In this document: positions 15,497-22,861 of the stretch, piece after piece
Layout of the letters: every line of letters starts with the position of its first letter
Position numbering within the stretch: position 1 is the first letter of the stretch
Source: Akkermansiaceae bacterium UBA3385
GTDB taxonomy: Bacteria > Verrucomicrobiota > Verrucomicrobiia > Verrucomicrobiales > Akkermansiaceae
Length of the DNA: 31,868 bases
Direction: 5' to 3'
NCBI GenBank assembly: GCA_002358905.1
Contig: DEPT01000045.1
Coordinates: 1 to 31,868, forward strand
Made by a program: the position numbers and the translations under genes
Notes under the pieces: model-generated
What the model was told of the DNA's origin: nothing
Seen by the model: only the letters and a program-made list of their open reading frames with translations
Database searches by the model: none

Positions 15497-16450
15497 ATGG
15501 AAGAGACTGATTTGAGTATTGGCGTGGACATGGGGGGCACCTCCATTAAGTTTGCCGTGGTGCGTGGAACTGAGCTGATTGCCCGTGCAGAGCCCGTGCG
15601 TACACAGGACTTTGTATCGCCTGATGCGATTTTCGCCGAGGTGGGGAAGCGCCTTAAGGAGTTGATTACCCAGTATCCAGAAGTTAAGGCCGTAGGCATG
15701 GGAATTCCCGGCTTTGTGGACCACGATCGCGGTATTGCGGATTCTTTGACGAATGTGCCTGGCTGGTATGATGTGCCTGTGCGGGATATGCTGGAAGAAA
15801 TGACCGGATTACCTGCGGCTGTGGATAACGACGCCAACTGCATGGCATACGCTGAGTGGAAACTGGGTGCTGGTAAGGGACTTAACGATCTGGTCTGCCT
15901 GACTTTGGGTACTGGTGTGGGCTCCGGTATTGTTGCAAACGGACAGATGCTTCGCGGCTCTCTTGGTGCTGCCGGTGAACTGGGCCACTTGAGCATTGAT
16001 TATCAAGGTCGCAAGGGTTATTATCAGAACCACGGTGCGTTGGAGAACTACATCGGCCACCCGCGTATTCAGGAGGATGCCGCAGCTGCCTACGCAGCCG
16101 CAGGTCAGGAGAAAGCATTTGAGGATTGCGCCCCTTATCCGCTGGAGCTCGCTGCCAAGGCAGGGGACCCCGTAGCCCGTGCCATGTGGGATGATATTGC
16201 CCGCAAGCTTGCCACCGGGTTGCTTTCCTGCCACTATATTCTGAATCCCGCTGCTTTCATTATCGGCGGCGGCGTGGCCAAGGCTGGTGATTTGCTCTTT
16301 GAACCGCTGCGGCGCTATCTGAAGGCTCAGACATACGGGCCACACTACGAGAAACTTCGTATTCTTCCTGCCCAGTTCAGTAATGAAGCCGGTATCATCG
16401 GTGCAGCCAGGATGGCTCTGGAAGAAGCTGCCGCCCGCCAGAAAGCATGA
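15497..16450 (+). CDS. ROK family sugar kinase (glucokinase-like), 317 aa
   Basis: Phosphorylates a hexose with ATP; glucose is the most likely substrate, though N-acetylmannosamine or similar is possible. The phosphate-binding loop GVDMGGTSIKF is at about residues 9-19, the catalytic Asp region is VDNDANCMAY, and the second phosphate loop is TLGTGVGSGIV. The stretch GELGHLSIDY follows. The usual ROK zinc motif CxCGxxGCxE is replaced by a Cys-free sequence ending NHGALENYIG (about 170-185), so structural zinc is probably absent. The start at 15497 is preferred over an in-frame ATG at 15479, because the latter lies within a -10-like element and adds only six unconserved residues. The stop overlaps the next start (ATGA). 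Confidence 0.88.
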   Translation: MEETDLSIGVDMGGTSIKFAVVRGTELIARAEPVRTQDFVSPDAIFAEVGKRLKELITQYPEVKAVGMGIPGFVDHDRGIADSLTNVPGWYDVPVRDMLEEMTGLPAAVDNDANCMAYAEWKLGAGKGLNDLVCLTLGTGVGSGIVANGQMLRGSLGAAGELGHLSIDYQGRKGYYQNHGALENYIGHPRIQEDAAAAYAAAGQEKAFEDCAPYPLELAAKAGDPVARAMWDDIARKLATGLLSCHYILNPAAFIIGGGVAKAGDLLFEPLRRYLKAQTYGPHYEKLRILPAQFSNEAGIIGAARMALEEAAARQKA

Positions 16451-17355
16451 GCGGAGAATCGGCAGGTACCCAGTCCAAAGGGGAATTAAGACTCTGTTCC
16501 CGGCTGGGATTAGATGGAGCAGGGGCTGAAGCCCTGCTGGCGGCTATGCGTGCCGGCGTGTCCTCCCGCAGTGCGGTGGTGCTCACCGCACGTGCGCCGC
16601 AGGACTACGAGCCGCCGTTTCCCTGTGCGGAGCTTTCTGCTCACTGGCTGCCGCCGCGTGTCTTTGTGCCTGCAGAGGGGGCAAAGCCTACGCTGCACGA
16701 GGATTACGCTGCCGGTCTCTACTATTCGCTTGACCTCTCTTCCTGCTGGGAATCTGCCTGTCTGGCGGTGGTGCCGCAGCCTGCAAGCTCGCTGGATATG
16801 TGCGCCGCGCCCGGTGGCAAGACTATGCTCATGGCTGCCCGTTTCGGAGTGCCGAACCATACGGCCAACGAAGTGCACCCCGGCCGCCGCGGCATTCTGC
16901 GCCAGAATCTGGAGCTGTGCGGCATGCCTGAAGTGCGGGTGAAGGGAAACCGCCCCGACCAGTGGGCACGCAGCGGCGAGACATTCGACCTGCTGCTGGT
17001 GGATGCCCCCTGCAGCGGCCAGTCCCTGCTGTGCAAGGGTATCAAGAACCCCGGATGCCTGAGCTCTTCCATGGTGAACGGCAACGCCAAGCGGCAGAAG
17101 GGAATCATGCTCTCCGCCGTCCAGTGCGTGAACCCCGGCGGGCATATCGTATACACCACCTGCACATACGACCCCGAGGAGAATGAAAAGGTGATGGCCT
17201 ATATCCTCAAGCGCGTGCCGGGCTGGTCGGCCGTGGAGGTGCCGGTGCTGGAACCGTTCCGCTCCACGCTGGCAAATTTTCCTGCGTACCGCCTGTTGCC
17301 CGGGCATGGATTCGGGGCAGGGGGATTCTGTTGTTTGTTGCGGAAAGGTGAATAA
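16447..17355 (+). CDS. RsmB/RsmF-type rRNA m5C methyltransferase, 302 aa
   Basis: SAM-dependent RNA cytosine-5 methyltransferase of the RsmB/RsmF/NOP2 family. The SAM-binding motif I is DMCAAPGGKT (117-126). Motif IV DAPCSG carries C189, and motif VI TTCTYDPEENE carries the nucleophile C239. This two-Cys arrangement is diagnostic of RNA m5C enzymes. The protein is shorter than E. coli RsmF, with a short N-terminal region (1-105) and no C-terminal PUA-like domain. NusB-like helices of RsmB are also missing, so an RsmF-like assignment fits best. The target base is not predictable from sequence. The start overlaps the ROK kinase stop by 4 nt, so the two genes are translationally coupled. Confidence 0.9.
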   Translation: MSGESAGTQSKGELRLCSRLGLDGAGAEALLAAMRAGVSSRSAVVLTARAPQDYEPPFPCAELSAHWLPPRVFVPAEGAKPTLHEDYAAGLYYSLDLSSCWESACLAVVPQPASSLDMCAAPGGKTMLMAARFGVPNHTANEVHPGRRGILRQNLELCGMPEVRVKGNRPDQWARSGETFDLLLVDAPCSGQSLLCKGIKNPGCLSSSMVNGNAKRQKGIMLSAVQCVNPGGHIVYTTCTYDPEENEKVMAYILKRVPGWSAVEVPVLEPFRSTLANFPAYRLLPGHGFGAGGFCCLLRKGE

Positions 17356-17400
17356 ATCATTCAACGCTGTACGCTTTATTAGTGTCTAATTTTTCAGCTT

Positions 17401-17934
17401 ATGATGAAATCTTTACTTTTTCTGATGTCCGTTGCACTGGTTCCATCGGTGTTCTCTTCTCCGTTGCCGGAAAAAGCAGACCTTCTTGCCTCGAATACGG
17501 TTGTCGCGCAGTATGTCGGTGTGCTGGAGCGCCCCTGCTATTTCCGCACATCTCTCTGCCCGGACCGCTGTGACCACGCCATGAAAGCGGCTCAGTTTCG
17601 AGTGTTGACCAATGAAGCCTACGAGAAGCCCGGTGAGTACGGTGACGACAAGGCCGCAGCTGGCAATATGCTACTGGTCGATGCCCGCAGGGATGTGCCC
17701 GGACAGCCCGATGGTATGCTGCAGAAGCTCGCTGACCTCAAGCCCGGCCAGCTCGTGCGACTGACCCAGAAGCACTACTATGCCGACCTTGGCGATGTGG
17801 TAACGCCTATTCGTCCCGTGACTGAGCTGGAGGTGCTTAAGGACGGTGCCTGTGAGGAGATTCCCTCCGTTCCGCAGGACTCCGCCAACCATGACCACGA
17901 GGTGATGCCCCTCAGCCCCCGCATGCGCCGTTAA
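17401..17934 (+). CDS. Secreted protein of unknown function, 177 aa
   Basis: A signal peptide is evident (residues 1-19, MKSLLFLMSVALVPSVFSS) and the rest is soluble. Two Cys pairs lie close together at about 47-57 (ERPCYFRTSLCPDRCDH), which could form disulfides or a metal site, and HDH is near the C-terminus. The middle (LADLKPGQLVRLTQKHYY) looks like a small beta-rich OB-like domain. I do not recognise the family. It has no close partner: the upstream methyltransferase ends 45 nt earlier and a terminator follows. An in-frame ATG one codon later is an equal start choice. Periplasmic or lipid-independent secretion is inferred from the signal peptide alone. Confidence 0.75.
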   Translation: MMKSLLFLMSVALVPSVFSSPLPEKADLLASNTVVAQYVGVLERPCYFRTSLCPDRCDHAMKAAQFRVLTNEAYEKPGEYGDDKAAAGNMLLVDARRDVPGQPDGMLQKLADLKPGQLVRLTQKHYYADLGDVVTPIRPVTELEVLKDGACEEIPSVPQDSANHDHEVMPLSPRMRR

Positions 17935-17960
17935 GATTCCGGCAAAGCCCTTTAACCAAT

Positions 17961-17989
17961 GAAGCCCGCTTATCGGCGGGCTTCTTCTT
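17961..17989 (+). terminator. Terminator after the 177-aa secreted protein gene
   Basis: Arms GAAGCCCGC (17961-17969) and GCGGGCTTC (17976-17984), 6-nt loop, then a T-rich tail on the plus strand. It separates this gene from the convergent radical SAM operon. Confidence 0.75.
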
Positions 17990-17999
17990 GTAATGCTGG

Positions 18000-18752
18000 T
18001 CAATTTATTAAGCCGAGAAACCTTTTTGCGTTATTCATCAGAATGTTTTGCGAAGAATACCGCAGTCTCTCGCACCTAAGATAGGCTGAGATGCTGATGC
18101 TTTCATATCTCTGTGGCGCAGGAATGTCACTCCCGAACATTATACGATGCTCATCTGCTCCAGAATCAAGCCACTTGTACACCGATTCAGGGGAAACAAA
18201 TGCGGTATCAACATACACATGCGGTAACTCCGCCAATATAGCAGGTACATCTTCATGAGGTCTGCCATGCGCAAGGTCTATGGATAATTCCGGAAAGCGC
18301 CGACAATAGGGCAAATACTCGCCTATGGTGTTGATGACTCCATTATCATTCATTCCTGTATGGATTTGTACCGGGAAAGACCGCTCCCTGGCTATACTCA
18401 GCACTCGCTCCAACTGCTTCGGATGATGTAACCATGCAGATTCCCCGCCATGTATTTTCACCCCCTCGTACAGGTTCTCCGGTAAGCGGGTCAAATCGGG
18501 GTCTCGCTCAAGATAGCGCAGGCTCACCCAGAAAAAAATATGGGCCCGCTGCCCGGCTATACGCTTCATTTCCCGAGCTTCGGCGTGCATCGCCGCCCCT
18601 TCGATATCCCAGATGGCATTGGTTGAGGAAACAATAAATTCCTCCACCCCGGCGCGATTCAGTGCACCGAATATCCGCCGGGGGGAGTAGTAGTATGGCT
18701 CTTCTTTGCCCAGGCGCGGGAAATACCCCATGTGGACGTGAGCATCAAACAT
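18000..18752 (-). CDS. Metal-dependent amidohydrolase (amidohydrolase-2 type), 250 aa
   Basis: TIM-barrel metallohydrolase. The first metal motif is DAHVHMG with H5 and H7, next comes a candidate Lys in YEGVKIHG, then His in PVQIHTG and DLAHGRP, and a catalytic Asp in MFGSDIPAP. These match the amidohydrolase superfamily layout, and the short length fits the amidohydrolase-2 (TIM-barrel decarboxylase/hydrolase) branch. It begins 6 nt after the stop of the second radical SAM gene and is the last gene of the minus-strand operon. This suggests it acts in the same pathway, for example in processing a modified peptide or a released fragment. That link is inference from position. No signal peptide, so cytoplasmic. 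Confidence 0.82.
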   Translation of the reverse strand: MFDAHVHMGYFPRLGKEEPYYYSPRRIFGALNRAGVEEFIVSSTNAIWDIEGAAMHAEAREMKRIAGQRAHIFFWVSLRYLERDPDLTRLPENLYEGVKIHGGESAWLHHPKQLERVLSIARERSFPVQIHTGMNDNGVINTIGEYLPYCRRFPELSIDLAHGRPHEDVPAILAELPHVYVDTAFVSPESVYKWLDSGADEHRIMFGSDIPAPQRYESISISAYLRCERLRYSSQNILMNNAKRFLGLIN

Positions 18753-18758
18753 GAAGAC

Positions 18759-20210
18759 TCAGAGCTTCTTGTTCATCATCATGTCGTGTTTCATATCCAC
18801 CACGATATGGTTCTGCTCAGCCACCTTGCAGAAATGCTCCGCCACCGTAAACATATCCCCGGTTTCGTTGTAGTTGCGGCACAGGCAGATGGAGCAGTAA
18901 TCGCGGTCCTTACATACGGCACATTTCGGGAACTTGGCCTTGGTCACGTGGCGCACAAAATTCAACTTCTCTGAATTCAGCCACACTTCTTTCAGTGATT
19001 GTTTATGTACATTGCCGACCACATAGTCGCCAAACGCCGGGCAGGGGTAGAAGTCACCATTGGCGGCAAGACACAACGAATCAACGCCGGCACCGCAGGC
19101 TTTCTGCGCCATCCAGGCTTCCGGGGATGGCATCTCCGGTTTCTTACCCACGGCAAAATACTCGCTCTCCGTCGGCACGGCGCGCAGAATCACATCTTCG
19201 AGAATCTCGCGGGTCTGCGGAATCGTCAGGCGGTTGCACAAGTTGGAGCAATCGCCATCGCATTTCGCCATGATGATGAAATCTGTCTGAGCAGACATCT
19301 TGAGGCTTTCTGCAAACTTGATGACATCCGGATATCCCTGGTAGTTAATTTGCAGACAAGGGCATGAAATACGTACGGGAACATCTGCAGCGCGCAAGCG
19401 GATAATCGCATCCACTGTGCGTTTCCACGAGCCTTTCAGGCAAGTCACAGCATCGTGAATCTCCGGCACCATGCTGTAGAGCGATACCTGCACCGTGGCA
19501 TCAGCCTCGCGCAGGACGCGAATTTTCTCGTCCGTGCAAACTGTCAGGTTCGAGAGTACGCCCACCGTGCAATCCCGCTCTCGTATTGCCTGCACAATGC
19601 GGGTGAAATCCTTGTGCATCATACATTCACCGCCGGAAAGCGAGATGCTCAACCCGCCCATAGCCCGGAATTCATCCAGAACCGAACATATTTTCTCATA
19701 TGAAAGATACAGCGGATTATACGCCGGAATATAGCAATGGCGGCAGCGTTCCGTGCAATTCTGCGTGATATCCATGTGTAGCGAGAACAGCGTCGGGTTC
19801 TCCCGGAAATACGCCCCCAGCACGTCCTGCGATATTTTGGAGAACCCACCATCAGCAGTTTGCCGGCGCTCATACTGAGCAATGGTCTTGGGCTTTTCCA
19901 CATTGTAGGTGAACCGCTGCTCCTGAGCATCCAGTGCCTCGGGCGTATCCCCGGCAAGCAGATAGCTCTCCTGCACAAGCATGGTCACAAATTCATCGAA
20001 ATCCCGGCAAATTTCCTCTTTATCGCCATCCGTATAAATCGAGAGGATATAATTTACCATCTCGGATTTCTCCGTGGGAACACGCGTCAGTTTTTCGCAG
20101 AATACCTCGGCATCGCGAAACACGCGGTCGCTGGCATTGAGACGGTGAAAGAAATATGTGAACGGACCGAATTGGCGTTTGAATGTCTGGTTGGAAAGTC
20201 GAAGAAGCAT
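18759..20210 (-). CDS. Radical SAM/SPASM peptide maturase with PqqD-like N-terminus, 483 aa
   Basis: Second of two radical SAM enzymes in the operon. Residues about 1-95 look like a PqqD-type RiPP recognition element: short strands, then helices ending DEFVTMLVQESYLLAG. The radical SAM motif CTERCRHCY gives cluster ligands C152, C156 and C159; GGE (SLSGGECMMH) follows. The C-terminal SPASM region carries many Cys (CGAGVDSLCLAANGDFYPC and CAVCKDRDYCSICLC, plus a late Cys), enough for two auxiliary [4Fe-4S] clusters. Such enzymes install thioether, C-C or related crosslinks, or epimerise residues, in ribosomal peptides. The start is 13 nt after the upstream maturase gene. Reaction type cannot be decided from sequence. 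Confidence 0.9.
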   Translation of the reverse strand: MLLRLSNQTFKRQFGPFTYFFHRLNASDRVFRDAEVFCEKLTRVPTEKSEMVNYILSIYTDGDKEEICRDFDEFVTMLVQESYLLAGDTPEALDAQEQRFTYNVEKPKTIAQYERRQTADGGFSKISQDVLGAYFRENPTLFSLHMDITQNCTERCRHCYIPAYNPLYLSYEKICSVLDEFRAMGGLSISLSGGECMMHKDFTRIVQAIRERDCTVGVLSNLTVCTDEKIRVLREADATVQVSLYSMVPEIHDAVTCLKGSWKRTVDAIIRLRAADVPVRISCPCLQINYQGYPDVIKFAESLKMSAQTDFIIMAKCDGDCSNLCNRLTIPQTREILEDVILRAVPTESEYFAVGKKPEMPSPEAWMAQKACGAGVDSLCLAANGDFYPCPAFGDYVVGNVHKQSLKEVWLNSEKLNFVRHVTKAKFPKCAVCKDRDYCSICLCRNYNETGDMFTVAEHFCKVAEQNHIVVDMKHDMMMNKKL

Positions 20211-20223
20211 GAGGAAATGAATG

Positions 20224-21582
20224 TTAGTTGTTGCTGAAAAGTTTTCGTCTTATCTGTGCGGCCCGGCAGCGTGCCGACGTGTGGCAGAACATATCTGCGG
20301 TTTCATTAAAATTGCGGGTGGGGCACACCTTGCACCAGGGGCGGTTCTCGCAATGGGCACATTCGCCGAAATCGAGGTTCCGCAGTGCACGCAGCGCTTG
20401 CAGCTTCTCGCCCTGCCATACCGCAGCAAAGCTTTGTTCTTGGGCGTTACCCAGCACAATGCCGTGGCAGCCATCGCAGGGGTAGTAAATGCCCTCGGCA
20501 TTGAGGTTCATACTGCTCTTGCCTATGTCGCACACCTTGGCTTCGGGAGCACAGCGCTCGGGGGAGATTGGTGCTTTGTAGAATAAATCGCGGTGCTCGC
20601 ACCAAACACACTCTGTTTCTTCCGGAGAAAGGGCGCAGCTTTGGTTCGTGCAATCATGGTCTACCTGACCGAAGATATCGCAGTCGGGTATCAGATGCAT
20701 GTGGTGAGCTTTGGCAAACACCAGCAACTCCGGCAGGGCGTGGCGATTCGCCTGCATGATGGGAGATGCCAGCCGCACCGGCACGCCCGCTGCTTCAAGC
20801 TCCAGAATAGCACGCATGGTCTTTTGCCATGAGCCGGGGATAGTGGTGATTTTGTCGTGTTCCTCCGCCTTCATGCTGTAGAGGGACACGTTGACAAACT
20901 GAGGCTGCACCTCTGACAGGAACTCCACCATTTCCGCATCGCAACGCGTCAGATTAGACATCACGATGAAGTTCAGATTCAGACTCTTGGCATAGCGGAT
21001 GAAATCGCGGAACTGAGGGTGCAGCATACACTCGCCGCCGGAAAACATGACCGTCATTCCCCCGGCTTCTCGGAACTCGCGCAGCACACGCTGCCCCAAC
21101 TCCAAGGGGAGAAATCGCGGTCTGTAATCTGCTATGTAGCAATGGATGCAGCGTTCTGTGCAGGCGTTCGTTAAATCTATATGCAGGGAATACGGAAGGG
21201 CATGCCGTTCATAAAAGGTACCGACGGGGAAAGGTTGCTCTTCTTTTTCTGCAAGCTCAGCAGGAGCCGGCGGTGCATTTTTCTGCATTGGCATGGTCGG
21301 AGTAACCTCATTCCTCACGCTGTCACAATTCAAAAAAGTTGCTGTTGCCAGCTCTGCATAAAAAGCCTGCACGTCCTCCACCACTTCCTGCGGAGGTAGT
21401 GCGTACAGCTTCGCTACCTCGGCTATAATCTCCCCAATCTCCTTTGTTTCCCTTTGCTCTATGGGTTTCAGGAAGCCCTGAGCATCTTTCAGAATGCGGC
21501 ATGCATAGGTACGCTTGTTCCAAAGCAGCGTCTCATCCCCCGCATGTCGAAGATAGGTGTGTTCATTTAATGAAAATTTCAT
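20224..21582 (-). CDS. Radical SAM/SPASM peptide maturase with PqqD-like N-terminus, 452 aa
   Basis: First of the two maturases. A PqqD-like N-terminus of about residues 1-85 (LWNKRTYACRILKDAQGF, then helices VVEDVQAFYAELATATFL) is joined by a Pro/Ala/Glu linker to the radical SAM domain. Motif CTERCIHCYIADY gives C141, C145 and C148; the GGE motif is MFSGGECMLH. SPASM Cys are in GIYYPCDGCHG and ECAHCENRPWCKVCPTRN, followed by FNETADMFCHTSARC. An unusual Cys-rich insert (DHDCTNQSCALSPEETECVWC) lies between the barrel and SPASM. It is clearly a paralogue of the next gene (shared LHIDLTN/LHMDITQ, SLYSM and GSW-KT blocks) but divergent, so the two probably do different steps. It starts 101 nt after the precursor gene. 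Confidence 0.9.
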   Translation of the reverse strand: MKFSLNEHTYLRHAGDETLLWNKRTYACRILKDAQGFLKPIEQRETKEIGEIIAEVAKLYALPPQEVVEDVQAFYAELATATFLNCDSVRNEVTPTMPMQKNAPPAPAELAEKEEQPFPVGTFYERHALPYSLHIDLTNACTERCIHCYIADYRPRFLPLELGQRVLREFREAGGMTVMFSGGECMLHPQFRDFIRYAKSLNLNFIVMSNLTRCDAEMVEFLSEVQPQFVNVSLYSMKAEEHDKITTIPGSWQKTMRAILELEAAGVPVRLASPIMQANRHALPELLVFAKAHHMHLIPDCDIFGQVDHDCTNQSCALSPEETECVWCEHRDLFYKAPISPERCAPEAKVCDIGKSSMNLNAEGIYYPCDGCHGIVLGNAQEQSFAAVWQGEKLQALRALRNLDFGECAHCENRPWCKVCPTRNFNETADMFCHTSARCRAAQIRRKLFSNN

Positions 21583-21638
21583 ACAGATTTGTTGCTGGCG
21601 TCCATGTCAATCGTGTAGCGGAGTGGACTGTAAAAGCA

Positions 21639-21665
21639 GCAGGTGGGGAGAATCTCCCCACCTGC
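21639..21665 (-). terminator. Hairpin between precursor peptide and maturase genes (attenuator)
   Basis: Perfect 12-bp GC-rich arms at 21639-21650 and 21654-21665 with a 3-nt loop. On the minus strand it is followed by TGCTTTT, a modest U-run. Partial termination here would give more precursor than enzyme transcript. Confidence 0.65.
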
Positions 21666-21683
21666 CGGGGTTTGTGGCGCCTT

Positions 21684-21821
21684 TTACTTCAGCGGGCCGC
21701 ACATGCATTTTGTGTTGGCGCTGGCGCAAGAGGTCATAACCACATTGTTTGTCGGACACCCTGCGACATAGGACTGAGTAGCCTCGCTGGAGGCAACGAT
21801 TTCGGGCTTCTTGTAGCTCAT
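21684..21821 (-). CDS. Putative RiPP precursor peptide, 45 aa, four Cys
   Basis: Short ORF directly upstream of the two radical SAM maturases. The N-terminal half (MSYKKPEIVASSEATQSYV) is polar and Cys-free, as expected for a leader. The C-terminal half holds all four Cys: C22 in VAGCP, C32 in TSCAS, and C39 and C41 in KCMCG. Small residues Ser, Thr, Ala, Asn and Gly dominate the rest of it, which fits a thioether-bridged or otherwise Cys-modified core. The VAG just before C22 could mark a cleavage point. The gene lies between the 122-aa gene (50 nt) and a strong hairpin, and the maturase follows. The start has no Shine-Dalgarno sequence. I do not recognise it as a named family (not SCIFF- or Clo7bot-like by length and Cys pattern). 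Precursor role is inference from position, size and composition. Confidence 0.72.
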   Translation of the reverse strand: MSYKKPEIVASSEATQSYVAGCPTNNVVMTSCASANTKCMCGPLK

Positions 21822-21871
21822 GGTATTGTTTTCTATTTGTGTTATTAGTTAGTGTTCTGGCAACGCCAGCT

Positions 21872-22240
21872 TCACACATTTTGTGGGAAGATTTTCTTGC
21901 TGTATAATTGAAATACAAAGGATTCCTCGGAAATGGATTTGTATACCCTTCCGGATTTATAACGGATATAAAGCTCATATTTCACACCATTTGAATTAAT
22001 GGAAACTAATCCATTCCGGCAAAAGTCTTGCAGTTCCCTGGCAGATATTCCATAAACGATGGTATTTCTGTCTTCCGGATAGACAAACAGAAAATAGCTG
22101 CCTTTGTCTGCAGCTTTTTGCAACCGCTTAACACCCACATCGGCCCTCCACACATCTGGGTGGTCTGGTCTCGGTTTACTTCCGGCTATCACCTCCAGAG
22201 AAATATCTTCAAGGCCGCACAGCTTGATATTGTTTGCCAT
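21872..22240 (-). CDS. Unknown protein in the radical SAM operon, 122 aa
   Basis: I do not recognise the family. Residues 1-20 read MANNIKLCGLEDISLEVIAG, resembling the leader style of some precursor peptides (an LxxIAG-like end). The rest (about 35-122) looks like a small alpha/beta domain with SYFLFVYPEDRNTIVYGIS and KYELYIRYKSGRVYKS strands. There is no signal peptide or membrane helix. It sits 50 nt before the precursor gene and 68 nt after a small membrane protein gene, separated from the latter by a hairpin (22265-22294). It could be an immunity, chaperone or second substrate protein; none of these is shown. Base composition is lower in GC than the backbone genes, as for its neighbours. 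Confidence 0.65.
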   Translation of the reverse strand: MANNIKLCGLEDISLEVIAGSKPRPDHPDVWRADVGVKRLQKAADKGSYFLFVYPEDRNTIVYGISARELQDFCRNGLVSINSNGVKYELYIRYKSGRVYKSISEESFVFQLYSKKIFPQNV

Positions 22241-22264
22241 GTTAGTTTTTTGTCAACGGGGTGG

Positions 22265-22294
22265 TGCAGAACTCTGCCGTTGCAGAGTTCTGCA
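22265..22294. terminator. Perfect 13-bp intergenic hairpin
   Basis: Arms at 22265-22277 and 22282-22294 with a 4-nt loop (CGTT). No U-run follows on the minus strand, so it is more likely an mRNA processing or stability element than a simple terminator. Confidence 0.5.
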
Positions 22295-22308
22295 AGGTTG
22301 AAAGACGC

Positions 22309-22536
22309 TTACTGAACTTGAATTATTTCGAGGGCCTTGAGAATATAGCCTACAATAGCCAGTGTCGGCAGAGCACAGATGAAGGCCATGAACAGGCTGC
22401 CGCCTCCCGGCATATCATTTGCCGCATCCTTGCCGCCTCTTCGTACATAATCGTTATTTGCTTTACAGAAGCGTCCAAACCATTTGAGAGAGTAGACTAA
22501 AAACAGAAGTTTCAAGATAAAAGTAATGACTTTCAT
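22309..22536 (-). CDS. Small membrane protein of unknown function, 75 aa
   Basis: Two hydrophobic segments are visible: residues about 3-18 (VITFILKLLFLVYSL) and about 48-68 (SLFMAFICALPTLAIVGYIL), joined by a polar loop with NNDYVRRGGKDAAND. The second segment is preceded by a Gly-rich MPGGGS turn. I do not recognise it. It belongs to the same minus-strand unit as the radical SAM genes (47 nt after the 69-aa gene). A bacteriocin-immunity or holin-like role is conceivable from the topology, but no motif supports a choice. Confidence 0.6.
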   Translation of the reverse strand: MKVITFILKLLFLVYSLKWFGRFCKANNDYVRRGGKDAANDMPGGGSLFMAFICALPTLAIVGYILKALEIIQVQ

Positions 22537-22583
22537 GATGATTGAAATGATGGTTATGGTGTTAGTTTAGGAGAGGAGAGCGG

Positions 22584-22793
22584 TTAAACAGACATCAGGT
22601 AGTTTGCTGAGTTGATATCGTAGATATCCGTGCGCCCATTGGTGCCTTGAATGACGATACGATTACCCTGAATCATAGCGGTGCTGATGGGACACGCAGT
22701 GCATGGGTGTATGCTTGTCTCATAATTGCCGCTTGATGAGTAGCAATCAACGTGAATTCCATCGGCTCGTACTTTTACGAATGTTATGTCCAT
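22584..22793 (-). CDS. Small protein of unknown function, 69 aa
   Basis: Soluble, beta-rich by appearance, with alternating short strands (ITFVKVRADGIHVDCY, NRIVIQGTNGRTDIYDI). It has a compact CTACP motif near the middle (about residues 32-36) and one further Cys at about 17. No signal peptide or membrane helix. I do not recognise the family. It lies 68 nt after the 440-frame membrane protein gene and 47 nt before the 75-aa membrane protein gene, within the same transcription unit. A metal- or disulfide-linked CxxC site is the only functional hint. Confidence 0.55.
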   Translation of the reverse strand: MDITFVKVRADGIHVDCYSSSGNYETSIHPCTACPISTAMIQGNRIVIQGTNGRTDIYDINSANYLMSV

Positions 22794-22861
22794 AATTAAT
22801 GCCGTTGTATGTTTGTGTTTTTACTAAGGCCGGGTAGCCTGAGTATTAGAGTGGAGAGAAT

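Noticed and set aside
15316..15996. Minus-strand ORF of 226 codons overlapping the ROK kinase gene
   Set aside because: It is antisense to clear kinase motifs and has a composition typical of a shadow frame (Ser/Pro/Thr-rich, no domain).
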